Positions 1-9,235 of a DNA stretch of 64,000 nucleotides are shown piece after piece (positions within the stretch are counted from its first letter, which is position 1; the number at the start of each line of letters is the position of its first letter). The notes beneath the pieces are model-generated. The model was not told the DNA's origin. It worked only from the letters and a program-made list of their open reading frames with translations, and searched no databases. The position numbers and the translations under genes are program-made. The DNA is from Tetmemena sp. SeJ-2015 (taxonomy: Eukaryota; Ciliophora; Spirotrichea; Sporadotrichida; Oxytrichidae), in the NCBI GenBank assembly GCA_027382625.1, contig JAJKFJ010023088.1, forward strand, positions 1 through 64,000, read 5' to 3'.

Positions 1-1000
1 AGGGTATATAACCTTTGGTTACCATAGCTTTTTTTTATAGCTTCTTTTTAACCAATGTAAAGCAGCCAGAAATTAAAGGGCCTGTGATGCTATGATATAG
101 CCAAGGTAGCTATAGATATCCCTATAGGTGGGAAACCCATTTAGCATAATGCTGTAAAAGGTTGAAACCCCATCTGGCCAATTTTTTCCCATCGTACTCG
201 CGAACAAGATGGGGCTGCTTGGCCAAAGTAGCATAGCAATAGCATTATTATTACAAAGCCCCAGCTTACGCGTATGTTGTTTTTGCCGCATGCCCAAGGT
301 CCGAGTATAAAGCCTCGCCCTGTTAGTACATAGAAACACCGCACCTAGTAGCAAAACCACCAGGGTTTTGGGGTAAGAAGTTTAACTGCATACATGGGGT
401 TAAGTGCATGTATTACGTCGGGTATTGCATTATTTGTTGATGCCCAGAAACACCTATCATGGTAAACCATATCAGCATTACAGGGCCAAAAATACCACCT
501 ACTACCCTTGTACCGAACTGTTGGAAAATGAAAAGCCCGGCAAGGATAACGATCACCACTATCTGTACTCGTGGGCATCTATCTTGGGGTTTATAAGGCG
601 TAAGCCTTCTACCGCCGATGAAATTGATATAGGTGGAGTAATAAAACCGTCTGCACTAGCGATGCACAACCTATAATGGCAGGAAAACGGTCCAAGTTAC
701 CTTATAACGGCGAACTAAGGCATACAGAGCAAAAATCCCACCCTCACCTTTGTTATCTGCATTAAGTGCTAGGTACACATACTTAAAGGTGGTAATTATC
801 ATTAGTGTCCAAAACACGCATGACAAGCCCCCATAAACTAGGTCTTTAGATATATCGTGCCGCTCATAATGGCTTTTCATTACGTATATCGGCGAAGTAC
901 CTAAAATCGCCAAAAATGATACCTAGTGTAATTAGTAGCCAGCTGCCGAAAGCGGCACGCCATGTTGCCCACGGGGATTATTGCCATTGATAATAATAGT
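1..1000 (-). CDS. kup: Kup-family potassium uptake transporter (partial, frameshifted)
   Basis: Inner-membrane K+/H+ symporter of the KUP/HAK/KT family. On the minus strand the N-terminal signature LLITLGIIFGD is followed, after frame changes, by GTSPIYVMK, then NADNKGEGGIFALYALVRR, INPMYAVKLLT and NIRVSWGFV with LLCYFGQAA. The order and spacing match the family. The pieces lie in three frames, so several one-base errors are present. The C-terminal half lies beyond the window. The start is uncertain, near position 985-1000. It is divergent from the aquaporin gene, so the 190-bp gap probably holds both promoters. Confidence 0.85.
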
Positions 1001-1194
1001 TTGCGTTGCAGGTTTTTTACATGCTACCAGCACATGCCTGCGTCATCATCGGTTGGTAGTATTTTTAAAACAATTCATTTGTCGGTTTCCGAAGAAATTG
1101 TGCAAAGGTATAGTTAAAAAGGCGTTAAAACCCATAGTACATCCTTATTAAATTTTTGCACGATGTTTAAAACCCTTTTGTACATTTAGCCAAT

Positions 1195-1840
1195 ATGAAG
1201 CGATACTTAAGCGAATTCCTTGCCACGTTTATTTTGGGCTTTTTACAGGTACGGGCAGTGTTATTGTACATCAAACTATGGGCGGGGCATTGGGCCTCCC
1301 CCGGTATAGCCGCCGTGTGGGGCTTGGTTATTATTGCCTTATTTATGCCTTTGGCGATATAAGCGGCGCACACCTTAATCCCGCAGTTACAGTGGCCTTC
1401 GCGGTAGATAAGCGTTTCGAGTGGAAGGAAGTGCCCTTCTTCATAATGGCACAATTTGCAGGGGCGGTAGGGGCAAGTCTTACTTTGCATTTCCTATTCC
1501 CCGCTAGCGATCCCCTTGGTTTTAACCAAACCTGCAGGCGGCGATATGCAGTCCTTATACTTGAAGTAATCATGACATTTATAACTATTGATGATTATCC
1601 TGCGTGTATCGGTAGGGGTTTAAGGAAAAAGGCATAACAGCAGGTATAGCCATAGGTGCTCCGTATGGCTGCTAGTGCTATTCGGCGGACCTGTAAGCGG
1701 CTGCAGCCTAACCCTACCCGTAGCTTGGGCCTGCATTGGTAACTGGGCCCCTTCGAGGGCTTATGGATTTACCTTACAGCTCCATTATAGGTATGATAAG
1801 CGCGGTATTTGCCCATAGGGTATTGCATAGGAGGCGATGT
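1195..1840 (+). CDS. MIP-family aquaporin / glycerol facilitator
   Basis: Membrane channel for water or glycerol. It starts MKRYLSEFLATFILGF, then GTGSVIVHQTMGG, and contains the first half-helix signature SGAHLNPAVT. The second signature is seen as VSGCSLNPTRSLGPA across a frameshift near 1700. Length (about 215 residues) is typical for an AqpZ-like protein. The stop is uncertain because of frameshifts; the end is set just before the convergent ketosynthase gene. AqpZ and GlpF types cannot be separated here. Confidence 0.8.
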
Positions 1841-1845
1841 AGGGT

Positions 1846-2883
1846 TTACACTCCCTGCAACAGTATAAAACTATGCTCCCTGCCTTTGTAATTGTTGTAT
1901 AGCACTACATTCTTCAAGGCAGTGTTTTTACCTTGCTGCTTTATAAAGTGTTGTGGTACGTGCTGAGCTTTCAGCATTTGGCATATTAGCCATGTAGCTA
2001 TAGCTGTAGATTTTTTGAAACTCGCCTATAGCGTGTTTGTAATGCGCCGTACTTTGTGTTGCTATCTTTAAATTTTTGCCCCTACAGCGTTGTAGTATTT
2101 ATTCAACCTGTTGTCGCCATTTTTCCCGATACATATAAGTCTATATCCGCTACGCTTAGGGTTTTTATCAGTAAAAACTTTGAGAATTGTGTTGCTACCA
2201 ATGCTTCGCTTTCGGTATTCAACATACGTAGCGCGCTTAGCTTGGCTACTGCGCCCTCGGCGGTGTTGTTTACCAAAAACATAGCTACGCCCTCTCCCGG
2301 GAAAGTGCCAGGCGTTATTGCTTGTATACAGGTCTTTGCTTTCTATTGCCGATGTTTTATACCCGCCATCCATGCCCTCCATGCGGTGGTTGCGTTCCGT
2401 ATTTCATCTACGCCGCCTACTAAGTAAGTATTAGCAGGGTTCTCGCGCAGCATTAATGCCGCATCTAGTATGCACCTTCAAAGGGATGGCCGCGCTGCAC
2501 GTGCGTACTGTTGTAGCCCGTGTTTTTGGGTTATCATACCTAGCTGCCAGCTATGGCGTTATAAACTTTGTACAAAGTGGGTAGGGTAAGCGTACCTTCT
2601 TCATACTCCATTATCTGGCTTAGAAATTTTAAGCTATCTTCTATACCACCATTGGCGGTACCTATAATATGCCATCTACTTTATTGTCTTTCAGCAATGG
2701 CAATGCCGAACCCACACCCATGCGCACAGCCTTGCCCATGCGGCGTATCAAACCCGGCGATATTCCTTGGGATGCAGGCTCGATAGCAACTAGCCTATTA
2801 TCTGCGAGGATTTAGTTTTTCTAAATCTATATCGGCATAGGTTTTTCTGCGCTGAATGCAAGTGCTTTGGTGGATGTAAACAT
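1846..2883 (-). CDS. Ketosynthase-like chain-length factor of a flexirubin/aryl-polyene cluster
   Basis: Thiolase-fold ketosynthase homologue, probably the non-catalytic chain-length partner of the ketosynthase upstream. It starts MFTSTKALAFSAEKPM; then IEPASQGISPGLIRRMGKAVRMGVG, IIIGTANGGIEDSLKFLSQIMEYEEG, the GVDE segment, GEGVAMFLVN, and the ending KNVVLYNNYKGREHSF. About 345 residues, normal for the family, broken by several one-base frameshifts. No catalytic Cys-His-His set is obvious, as expected for a chain-length factor, but frame errors limit this. It lies 68 bp downstream of the ketosynthase, after a hairpin, and is probably co-transcribed. Confidence 0.75.
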
Positions 2884-2914
2884 GTGCCGCAAAAAAGAAA
2901 TTTTATACAGACTT

Positions 2915-2935
2915 CCGAAGTTTTGAAAACTTCGG
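2915..2935. terminator. Intergenic inverted repeat between KAS and chain-length factor
   Basis: Ten bases CCGAAGTTTT are followed after one base by their inverse complement AAAACTTCGG. It sits in the 68-bp gap between two co-directional pigment genes. It could be an attenuating hairpin or a small intergenic palindrome; no long T-run follows on the minus strand. Confidence 0.4.
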
Positions 2936-2950
2936 GAAATCTTAAAGATT

Positions 2951-4099
2951 TTAAACCCTCGAGAATATAAGCGAGCTCCCAAATTTCCACCGAAGCCGAA
3001 GGAGTTGCTCATAACGTGTTCCAGTTCCTTATGTGTATACTCTTTTTCAGGGTTTCCCAAACCAGTACTTTGGTATAGCATTTTTAAAGCGAGTTAGGGT
3101 ACACTTCTTGGGTTTAATAAGTTTAATATGCAGAATACGGCCTCAATGCTGCCCGCAGCTGCTAATGTATGGCCTGTATTGGCTTTGGTACTAGCAAACG
3201 CGGGTGGTGTGCCGAATACGCGCTGCATGGCTTTGCCTTCTATTCATCATTGTTTCGGGAGCAGTGCCGTGGGTATTGATGAAGCCAATCTGTTCTGGGT
3301 TAAATGTTTCCATTTCCAGCGCTTTGCTCATAGCCAAATATGGTCCTTCCCCATTATCAGTAAAAAAGAAGGGTAAACGCATCTTTGGTTTGGGTAGCCA
3401 TTTCCTCGGCGTATTGGGTTTTACCTTGCGCGTTGCTTCGCCTTCCCGCAAAAAAAGGCTGCACCTTCCCCAAGTTTCAAGCCTTTGCGTTAGCATAAAG
3501 GGGTTTTTAACTCTGATATAATATATTAAGATTGAACCCGTTGATGGTAAATTTGGGCCAACTATCTACCCCCCCTACTATTACGCGTTTTGGATAACCT
3601 ATTTTAAAAAGGCGTGCACTAGCATAATGGCGTTGGCCGACGATGAAAAGCGGGATTGTAATGGGAAAGTACCCCATGCCCAAGTGTTTTGTAGGTATTG
3701 GTTTACGTGCCAAAATCATGCTTGATAGATATTCTGAACCTATCTCACTTACATTGGTCGGAAAAAAGTTTTCGGGATGGACATGCCCCCCTACGGTGGT
3801 TGCACCCATCATGCTGTGTCGAAAAGATGATAAATCCTCTTGGAAGCGCTATCTTTTATGGTTTGGTTTGGCATCAAGGCAAGCAAAGTAGTGGGGCGTA
3901 AAGCCTTTACACTTTAACCCCAATGTTGCTTTTTAACTCCTCGTTGTTATTTTTATCTCGCCCAAAAGGGTAAGCCGGCGTACTTGGATCGATAGGTCAA
4001 GGTGCGAAAAGGCGATTTACCAGCAGCTAAAGCAGCACGGTTTTTGGGGGACGCTATGGCAAGGGGGTTTAACCCCCTGGGTTACATAACCCTTCTCAT
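2951..4099 (-). CDS. Beta-ketoacyl-ACP synthase (flexirubin/aryl-polyene type)
   Basis: Condensing enzyme that extends an acyl chain on an acyl carrier protein. Readable parts in order: MRRVMVT start at 4099, KNRAALAAGKSPF, IGATTVGG, the segment GYAKRVIVGGVDSWPKFTINGFN, PEQIGFINTHGT (first active-site His), GHTLAAAG-like coding after a frame change, and the C-terminus LEHVMSNSFGFGGN, which carries the last conserved motif. About 380 residues, normal for KAS I/II. Many frameshifts. It is downstream of an acyl carrier protein gene whose stop nearly touches this start, and upstream of the chain-length factor, so it forms an ACP-KAS-CLF operon. Confidence 0.8.
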
Positions 4100-4107
4100 G
4101 GCGTACC

Positions 4108-4370
4108 TTATTCGTCCCGTTTTTTTTTATAAAAATCAACCCTGTGTTTACTTCACCCATATTTTTTGCGGCCCTCTTTAGGTCGGGTTTTTTTTATGCC
4201 CTCTCGCGCTCAGTAGTCTACTAGTCTATGGTGATTGAATCCATCCAAGCCTTCGCCCAACAAAAGGGGCATATCCCGAATCTCTCAGGTTCATGCCCGT
4301 AAAGTTCAAGTATTTAAAAAATATTGCCCTTTAATTATTTAAGGTTTTCTGTTACTGTTCCTCTCTTATA
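4108..4370 (-). CDS. Acyl carrier protein
   Basis: Small carrier protein bearing the phosphopantetheine arm. On the minus strand, across frameshifts, I read LNFTGMNLRD, GEGL, then DSIT, where the Ser is the expected attachment site (DS[LI] motif), then DLKRAAKNMGEVNT near the C-terminus. Composition and spacing fit an ACP of about 85 residues. Its stop lies just before the ketosynthase start. The start codon cannot be fixed. This stretch is of low sequence quality, so the family call rests on short motifs only. Confidence 0.55.
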
Positions 4371-5025
4371 TTAAAAGTTGCCTTTTCAAACCAATAAAAG
4401 CTATTTTTTGGATGGCGAATGTAATACCCAATAGCGGTAAAAAGCTATATTAAAACATTTTTATCCCCCACTTTCAGAAATAGCTCTAATAAACCTTTCC
4501 ATGCCCAGTGCATGGCGATATTTGCATGAAAAATTTTACGAAACGGGGATGGGGAGCGGGAAAAAATGATCCCCCAAAGGCCGCCATATTCTACCCATAC
4601 CGCCCAAAACCTATGGCCTGCTCAAAAGGTTTTGGGATATAGCCCCAAAGCTACCCATACTTTCGCGCACCCTCCCAATTTAGCGATACCAAAAAAAACG
4701 AACATCTCATGGGCAATTCTAATTAGGTAAACAAAACAGGAAAAAGGGGAATATCCCAATGAGAATAACCACCCCTGTAGTAGTGTAAAACTATGTAGGT
4801 TTAAATTTTTTTAGCGCCAAGCATAATAAAAAGGGGTAGGTATTTTTTCACCCTTAAAAAGTGCCGCTTAGTTTTTCCTTCCCCACGCTTTATAAGCGAA
4901 CTACGATGAAGAAAATAGCAAAGAAGTCCAACGGGTACGTTGTGCTGTGTAGCATTGGGTATGCTGCGGCTCGTCTTTACGGGCAGGATTTCTGCTATGC
5001 TGATTGGTTTTTCATATCTGCTTCT
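4371..5025 (-). other. Low-quality stretch, probably minus-strand coding but not resolvable
   Basis: About 650 bases rich in runs of A, T, C and G. Short minus-strand reading frames occur but none extends far, and I recognise no motif. Position inside the minus-strand pigment cluster suggests one further gene (such clusters often hold an acyltransferase or dehydratase), but the sequence does not show which. Confidence 0.3.
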
Positions 5026-5680
5026 CTAGGTTTCGGCAGCTTTTTGTTTTAAAGGTTGTATAGCGTTTGAAGTTCTCCTTGTTTCTAAAAACTGCTGTGC
5101 ACGGGCCAGGGCGCTCTCCCCAAAAAAGGGGAACGACTCTGTAGCAAGGTTGAAATACATATTACAGGTGCTCTGCAGTATCGGCAGGGTTGAAGGGTTT
5201 GGCGTCGTCTTCATCTTTGGGTTTTCCATGCCTAGTTCGCTTAGGGCCCTTATTAGCAAATTATTTGCTTTTGGTTTTATGGCAAAGAAAACCCTTGGGA
5301 AAACGGTTACACCTATATGGTTCTTCTCGGCCTCTGCTTTTTCAGTTGTTCATGTTTAGGCTGCTATCGGCCTTTTTAATCAACCCCCAATCGCTGGGCA
5401 TTAGCCCCTGCACGCTGTTTCGCCCCCACGGGGTTTGCTTCCCAGTATCAATTTTGTTTTCGTTTACCGTTAAAGGTGCGTTTGTTGCGGTTTTAAAATC
5501 CACAGCAGTATAGGCATGGAAACTTTCACTGAAAAAACCCGCTTTATGGGAATGGTATAGTGAAGTTTTTTTAAGTATGGTCCCCAAGCTTGAAATGCTT
5601 TAATAGTTTTTGATTTGCCGGGCTAATGTAATCAAGGGGCATTATTTCATTTTGGGCGTTGTGGGCTACATATGCAGTAC
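5026..5680 (-). CDS. Unrecognised protein at the head of the pigment-type operon
   Basis: Minus-strand coding with frameshifts. The readable order is AYVAHNAQNEIMPLDYIS, NQKLLKHFKLGDHT, HKAGFFSESFHAYTAVDFK, TGKQTPWGRNSVQGLMPSDW, NHIGVTVFPRVFFAIKPK, LIRALSELGMENPK and a tail of about 50 residues that may belong to the same protein. I do not recognise the family. Codon use and frame continuity support a real gene. It is the first minus-strand gene downstream of a divergent promoter region near 5.7 kb. Confidence 0.45.
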
Positions 5681-5749
5681 ATTTTTTAAAAAGTAGTATA
5701 AATTTAGAAGATTATAAATTTCTATTATAAAAAATATTTCCCCAAATTA

Positions 5750-5778
5750 TTTGGAGAATTGATATTCGGTCTATATTT
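5750..5778 (+). promoter_or_regulatory. Bacteroidota-type promoter ahead of the RNA-repair island
   Basis: TTG, 18 bases, then TATATTTG. This matches the -33/-7 pattern (TTG and TAnnTTTG) of primary sigma-factor promoters in this phylum. An ATG at 5809 begins a short open frame. It would drive the unresolved gene at 5809-6420. Confidence 0.5.
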
Positions 5779-5808
5779 GCATCGTCAAAAAAAAAAAAGA
5801 AGAAAAAA

Positions 5809-6420
5809 ATGTCGCAAAACACATATCAAAATATCGGTGGGTTCGACGCAATCGAGCGATAAAGGGTTTTGCGGGTTTTTCGAATTAAACGTAGTTATAT
5901 AATTAGTGTATGCACGTTCCATAACCGAAACCCGGGCAAAAATGACCAGGCTTTTTTATTGTCGAAAATTTTTACTGTAATAAAAATTTTGTTTTTTCAA
6001 AAAATTAAAAGTAATGACACGGGGAAAATTTTGGGTTTTTGGCCAAAGGGCCCTAAGTTTTGGGGGAGCCGATAGGTCAGAAAGACCCCCAATTGGGGGT
6101 TCGAAAAAGACCTGCTAGGCCAAATTTATGAAAAAAAAGGGCGGTAAGCACATAGGGCCATTAATGCCGCTGAATCGGGAAATTGCCCAAAACGGCTTTA
6201 AAGAATAGTAAATCAGGTTGCCCCTGTTATATAGAGGGAAATTGTTTTAAAAATCTTTAAAGCTATAAGACGGCATGATTCGATTGAGGAAAAATAGCAA
6301 AAAATGGGCCCCAAAGGGGGGGGAACACGTATCAAATACATAAAGACGCAGGATAACTATCCCCTAAAAATGGGTAAGGTTTTGTTTTTACCTGAATTTG
6401 AGTTATCAAGTAATAGTTTA
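5809..6420 (+). CDS. Unresolved gene upstream of the Ro60 gene
   Basis: The frame opens MSQNTYQNIGGFDAIER at 5809, then breaks. The block is homopolymer-rich and later pieces (for example DNYPLKMGKVLFLPEFELSS near 6380) are in other frames. A terminator-like hairpin follows at 6421. The promoter in front and terminator behind argue for one transcription unit of about 600 bp, but I cannot name the product. Confidence 0.3.
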
Positions 6421-6450
6421 ACCCGGGTCCGTGAAACGTCCCGGGTTTTT
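6421..6450 (+). terminator. Rho-independent terminator-like hairpin
   Basis: ACCCGGG and CCCGGGT are inverse complements separated by 12 bases, and the second arm runs into TTTTT. It separates the unresolved gene at 5809 from the TROVE gene. Confidence 0.6.
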
Positions 6451-6744
6451 GTTGCCCATCCCCGGAAAGTTTGCCGCAAAACGGGGAGCACAAAAAAAAA
6501 ATAAAACAAAAGCTATGATAACAACAGTTAAAGCAAAAGAAGGCAAGCATGGCAATGGAAAAGTATGCTGGGGAAAGGGTTATAAAAAAAAATGAGGGCC
6601 CTAGCCCGCAGCCCTTTTCGTGCCGATGTTTTTGCATAGAAAAACGAAAACAAGCGAACTGCACGAGGCAGGCTTTACGATGGGAAACCAAAAAGGGGAA
6701 AGAAACAAAAGCTGATAAAAAAAAACAACAAAAAGGGGGTTTCC

Positions 6745-8257
6745 ATGAAAATTTAACAAAAATTTTCAACGCAAAAAGGCGGGGAAATGTAAAAATAACT
6801 ACCCAAAGGGGAAACGTTATAAACTAAAACCCCATGGGAAATTACGCGGAGTACTTAATCGCTTGCGAACCTTTTTTAGAAGGGGAAAGCGTGTTGAGCG
6901 TTTTTCGTGCTTGATGCTGCAAACGATGTGCTTATGTAGGTAAGCTAGCTGTATATGCCCGCGAAAAAAAGACCTACGTTCAGTGCATTGGGGGTTTCTG
7001 TAGAGCTAGAAAAGGGTACCAAAATGCTACTGTAAGCAAAACAGTAAACCCTTGGTGCGCCTGCCCATGAAAAACCACTATTGGTACTACCCAATTTGCG
7101 AATGGTGTACTAAAGTGAAGAAAACTGAAAAGTAAGCAAAAGGGGCAAAAAGGGTTTCGCAGGCTTCAATAAATTCGATGAATACCGTTTTAAATATAAC
7201 CGCGCGGGAGAAATAAAAAATGGCGATGCATTGTTTTTAGTTCACCCCAAAAATAAAAATGAGGCCCAAAAAGCCTTTTTCAATAAAATAGCTAAAGATG
7301 AGCTAAGCACTGCTTACACTTGGGAAACCCAGCTTAGCCAAGCAGGCCAGGCAACTTACGAAACTGCCGAAGCGCGCGATGCGGCTTTTGCAGGTAAGTG
7401 GGAGGAAATGATAATGAGCGGTAAACTAGGCTACAATGGCTACGCTACGTAACCTACGAAACATATATGCAGGCCAAAGTATCGGCAGCAGCAATAGAAA
7501 GGGTATGTGCTTATATAGCCGATGCAAATGCAGTGGCTAAAAGCAAGCAGTTCCCTTTCCGTTTTGTAAGCGCATACGCGAGTTGAAATACGAAAGCAAT
7601 GGCTATACCGCGCAAGTGCTAGATGCATTGGAAGATGCAGCGCGTGCAAGTGCGGCCAACATAGCAGGCTACTATAGCAACACCCGTGTAAAAGTGGCGG
7701 TTGACTTTTCAGGCTCAATGCAAACAGCAGTGAGCGGTAAAAGCACTGTAATGATGTACGAGGTAGGTTTAATACTTGCCATGTTGCTAAAAAGCCGTTG
7801 CGCAAACGTAACCACCGGCATATTCGGCGATACTTATAAAGAGGTACAAGTACCTTCTAAAAGTATACTGGCCAATGTGGAAACCTTCCGCAGCCGCTTG
7901 GGCGAAGTGGGACACAGTACTAACGGTTACCTGGTTATCAAAAACTTGATAGACCGTAAAGAGGTAGTGGACAAAGTGATGGTGTTTACCGATATGCAGA
8001 TGTGGAATAGTAACGGAAGCTACGGTTCAACCATAGCAAGCGAGTGGAAGAAATACAAGCAGATAGCGCCAAAGGCAAAAATCTATTTGTTCGACCTAGC
8101 AGGTTATGGTAACACACCGATACAAGTGGAAGCTAACGACGCCTACCTAATAGCAGGTTGGAGCGATAAAGTTTTCGATGTGCTGGCAGCTATCGAGAAT
8201 GGAAGCGATGCGGTAGCGGAAATTGAAAAGATAGAATTGAAAGCAATGATTGAATAA
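6745..8257 (+). CDS. rsr: TROVE-domain protein, bacterial Ro60 orthologue (Rsr)
   Basis: Ring-shaped RNA-binding protein that binds Y RNAs and misfolded or damaged RNAs and helps exonucleases and RNA repair. The N-terminal TROVE (HEAT-repeat) half is broken by frameshifts but readable: MKF start at 6745, YKLKPH, VERF, VGKLAVYAREK, FNKFDEYRFKYNRAG, DALFLVHPKNKNEAQKAFFNK, KWEEMIMSGKLGY. The C-terminal half is an intact vWA domain with the metal-site motif DFSGSMQ at about 7710 and FTDMQMW at about 7990. About 500 residues, normal length. It is followed directly by the Y RNA array and then rtcB. Confidence 0.92.
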
Positions 8258-8293
8258 CTACGGGCGGCTTGCCGCACATACAAAAAAAGTTTT

Positions 8294-8317
8294 GCGCAGG
8301 GTGTTGTTGCCCTGCGC
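8294..8317 (+). terminator. Perfect 8-bp hairpin after the Ro60 gene
   Basis: GCGCAGGG and CCCTGCGC flank an 8-base loop, 36 bases after the rsr stop. No strong T-run follows, so it may protect or process the mRNA end rather than terminate it. Confidence 0.5.
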
Positions 8318-8327
8318 GTGCTGACCC

Positions 8328-8355
8328 ACCCCTTCCCTGCGCTACTGCAGGGAGG
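8328..8355 (+). other. Second hairpin ahead of the Y RNA array
   Basis: CCTTCCCTGC, six bases, then GCAGGGAGG form a stem of nine or ten pairs including one G-T. With the hairpin at 8294 it makes a tandem structured leader to the RNA array. The downstream sequence TTCTTTGAAAG near 8371 recalls leader boxes of rRNA operons in this phylum, but I cannot show a promoter. Confidence 0.4.
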
Positions 8356-8398
8356 GCTTATGGAAGTCGTTCTTTGAAAGATTATTTATTAAACAGAC

Positions 8399-8544
8399 AT
8401 TCAGAGATGTCGTAGAAGCAATGTACTTCGCTAAAATAGGGGAGGAATCATGCGGTACTTGCAACATAGTACGAGATGTTTCGGGTTCTCCCGATAGCTA
8501 TCGGGACGGCATCGGTGCCCCGTCAATCTATTTACTCTCTGAAT
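8399..8544 (+). ncRNA. Y RNA-like unit 1
   Basis: Terminal helix: 8399-8407 (ATTCAGAGA) pairs perfectly with 8536-8544 (TCTCTGAAT). Then a bulged T (8408), GT pairing with AC (8534-8535), the box CGTAG (8411-8415) and the TACTTC box shared by all six units. The body has an anticodon-arm-like hairpin GTACT...AGTAC, a T-arm-like GGGTTC broken by an 18-bp palindrome (8489-8506), and an acceptor-like hairpin GGCA-TCGG-TGCC. The inner helix seen in other units is unclear here. This is the permuted layout of bacterial Y RNAs. Confidence 0.75.
8489..8506. repeat. 18-bp palindrome inserted in a T-loop
   Basis: TCCCGATAGCTATCGGGA is a perfect palindrome placed just after the GGTTC of the T-arm of Y unit 1. 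Near-identical copies occur at the same structural place at 9198-9214 and, as a variant, at 9633-9648. Confidence 0.85.
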
Positions 8545-8553
8545 TATATTTTC

Positions 8554-8660
8554 TACAGCGGTGCCGTATATGCATGTTACTTCGCCTGTCACGCGTTTAC
8601 ACGAGGGAATGCGCGGCCTTAAAACCGTCTCCCGTACATACACAATTATAGCCCGCTGTA
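8554..8660 (+). ncRNA. Y RNA-like unit 2
   Basis: Terminal helix 8554-8561 (TACAGCGG) with 8653-8660 (CCGCTGTA), eight pairs, then bulged T (8562), GC/GC pair, CGTAT in place of CGTAG, and TACTTC at 8578-8583. An inner helix ATGT(T)AC with GTACAT can form. The body (8584-8633) has hairpins around CGGCCTTAAAACCG but no canonical TTCGA T-loop, so the tRNA-like part is diverged or badly read. It touches unit 3 with a single base between. Confidence 0.7.
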
Positions 8661-8661
8661 T

Positions 8662-8759
8662 TAAAGGATGCCGTAAATATGAGTTACTTCTGGCTAATCG
8701 GTTCGAATCCGACTTTACATCTATTGTAATTAAAACTCATGTTGCTTGTTGCTCCTTTA
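8662..8759 (+). ncRNA. Y RNA-like unit 3
   Basis: Terminal helix 8662-8668 (TAAAGGA) with 8753-8759 (TCCTTTA), then bulged T (8669), GC/GC, CG, TAA. The inner helix 8679-8685 (ATGAGTT) with 8734-8740 (AACTCAT) is perfect and differs in sequence from the other units. Inside: a T-arm TCGG-TTCGAAT-CCGA, then an acceptor-like hairpin TTACA-TCTAT-TGTAA. The D-arm is reduced or missing. Length is 98 nt. Confidence 0.8.
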
Positions 8760-8771
8760 TTTAAATGTTAC

Positions 8772-8911
8772 AATAACAGTGTCGTAGAAAAAGCATACTT
8801 CGGTAGAACGAAACACTCATATGTTTAGGTCATAGGTTCAACTCCTGTCTTCATATCAGCAATGGTATGATGTAGTTCAGTTAAACGCGTTTTCGCTTAT
8901 TACCTGTTATT
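8772..8911 (+). ncRNA. Y RNA-like unit 4, holding a complete permuted cloverleaf
   Basis: Terminal helix 8772-8779 (AATAACAG) with 8904-8911 (CTGTTATT), bulged T (8780), GT/AC, CGTAG. Inner helix uses AAAA with TTTT (8890-8893). The body is a whole tRNA split in the D-loop: first GGTAGAAC, an anticodon arm AAACA-CTCATA-TGTTT (CAT triplet), T-arm ATAGG-TTCAACT-CCTGT, acceptor strand CTTCATATCA, tetraloop GCAA, then TGGTATGATG and TAGTTCAGTT. Joining AGTT to GGTA would restore a standard D-loop. The acceptor helix is extended and capped by a GNRA loop. Confidence 0.85.
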
Positions 8912-8917
8912 ATTTAT

Positions 8918-8989
8918 GTCGCGTTCGTCTAACGGTTCAGGACACCATCTTTTCAAGCTGGTTATAGCAGTTCGATTCTGCTACGCGAT
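8918..8989 (+). tRNA. tRNA-Glu(TTC) or tRNA-Glu-like gene
   Basis: Colinear cloverleaf of 72 nt: acceptor GTCGCGT with ACGCGAT (one G-T), D-arm GTC...GAC containing GG, anticodon arm CCATC-TTTTCAA-GCTGG with one mismatch and anticodon TTC, T-arm AGCAG-TTCGATT-CTGCT. No CCA is encoded. It lies between two Y RNA-like units, which is unusual for a housekeeping tRNA. Confidence 0.85.
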
Positions 8990-8992
8990 GCT

Positions 8993-9133
8993 ACAGGTGC
9001 CGTAGATAAGAAATACTTCGCCTCATTAGCGGTTTGTCGCAGGTTCGATCCCTGCCGGGTCCACCATTGTTCTTTTAAGGACCCGTAGCTCAGTTGGTAG
9101 AGCAACTATTATTCTTATCGGCTATTGCCCTGT
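8993..9133 (+). ncRNA. Y RNA-like unit 5, best-formed permuted tRNA body
   Basis: Terminal helix ACAGG (8993-8997) with CCTGT (9129-9133), bulged T, GC/GC, then GCCG-TAG-ATAAGAA (8999-9012) pairs with TTCTTATCGGC (9112-9122), leaving TAG bulged. Inside, in order: anticodon-arm-like TCGC-CTCATTA-GCGG, T-arm GCAGG-TTCGATC-CCTGC, acceptor CGGGTCC, a 16-nt loop, acceptor GGACCCG, then a full D-arm GCTCAGTTGGTAGAGC. Thus the 3' half precedes the 5' half and the two acceptor strands match each other exactly. Confidence 0.88.
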
Positions 9134-9140
9134 TTAATTT

Positions 9141-9222
9141 ATGGAAGTAGATCAGTTGGTAGATTACTTGGTTTTGGGGCCAAGAGGCCGCAGGTTCTCC
9201 CGATAGCTATCGGACTGCCATC
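9141..9222 (+). tRNA. tRNA-Pro(TGG)-like gene with T-loop palindrome
   Basis: Acceptor ATGGAAG at 9141, D-arm GATC AGTTGGTA GATT, anticodon stem CTTGG/CCAAG with an eight-base loop TTTTGGGG (a seven-base loop with anticodon TGG if one T is a basecalling error). The T-arm GCAG...CTGC is interrupted after GGTTC by CCGATAGCTATCGG (9200-9213). The 3' acceptor strand fits poorly, so the end is approximate and the gene may be decayed. Confidence 0.6.
9200..9213. repeat. Palindrome inserted in the tRNA-Pro-like T-loop
   Basis: CCGATAGCTATCGG, the same core as at 8491-8504, again immediately after the GGTTC of a T-arm. Confidence 0.85.
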
Positions 9223-9235
9223 TGTTATATCACCA

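Noticed and set aside
404..676. Plus-strand 90-residue frame over the start of the window
   Set aside because: Shadow of the minus-strand kup gene, whose motifs are clear.
5809..5860. Truncated haemoglobin N-terminus (NTYQNIGGFDAIE)
   Set aside because: Only about 15 residues match in style; the rest is unreadable and no haem-pocket residues can be checked.
6060..6120. tRNA-like sequence with GGGGGTTCGA in the low-quality block
   Set aside because: No acceptor or anticodon stem can be formed; probably chance in homopolymer-rich sequence.
8772..9133. Permuted tRNA genes of the algal/archaeal kind, spliced by an endonuclease
   Set aside because: The shared terminal helices with fixed boxes and the neighbouring Ro60 gene fit Y RNAs better; no tRNA splicing endonuclease is seen. 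Processing by cutting cannot be fully excluded.
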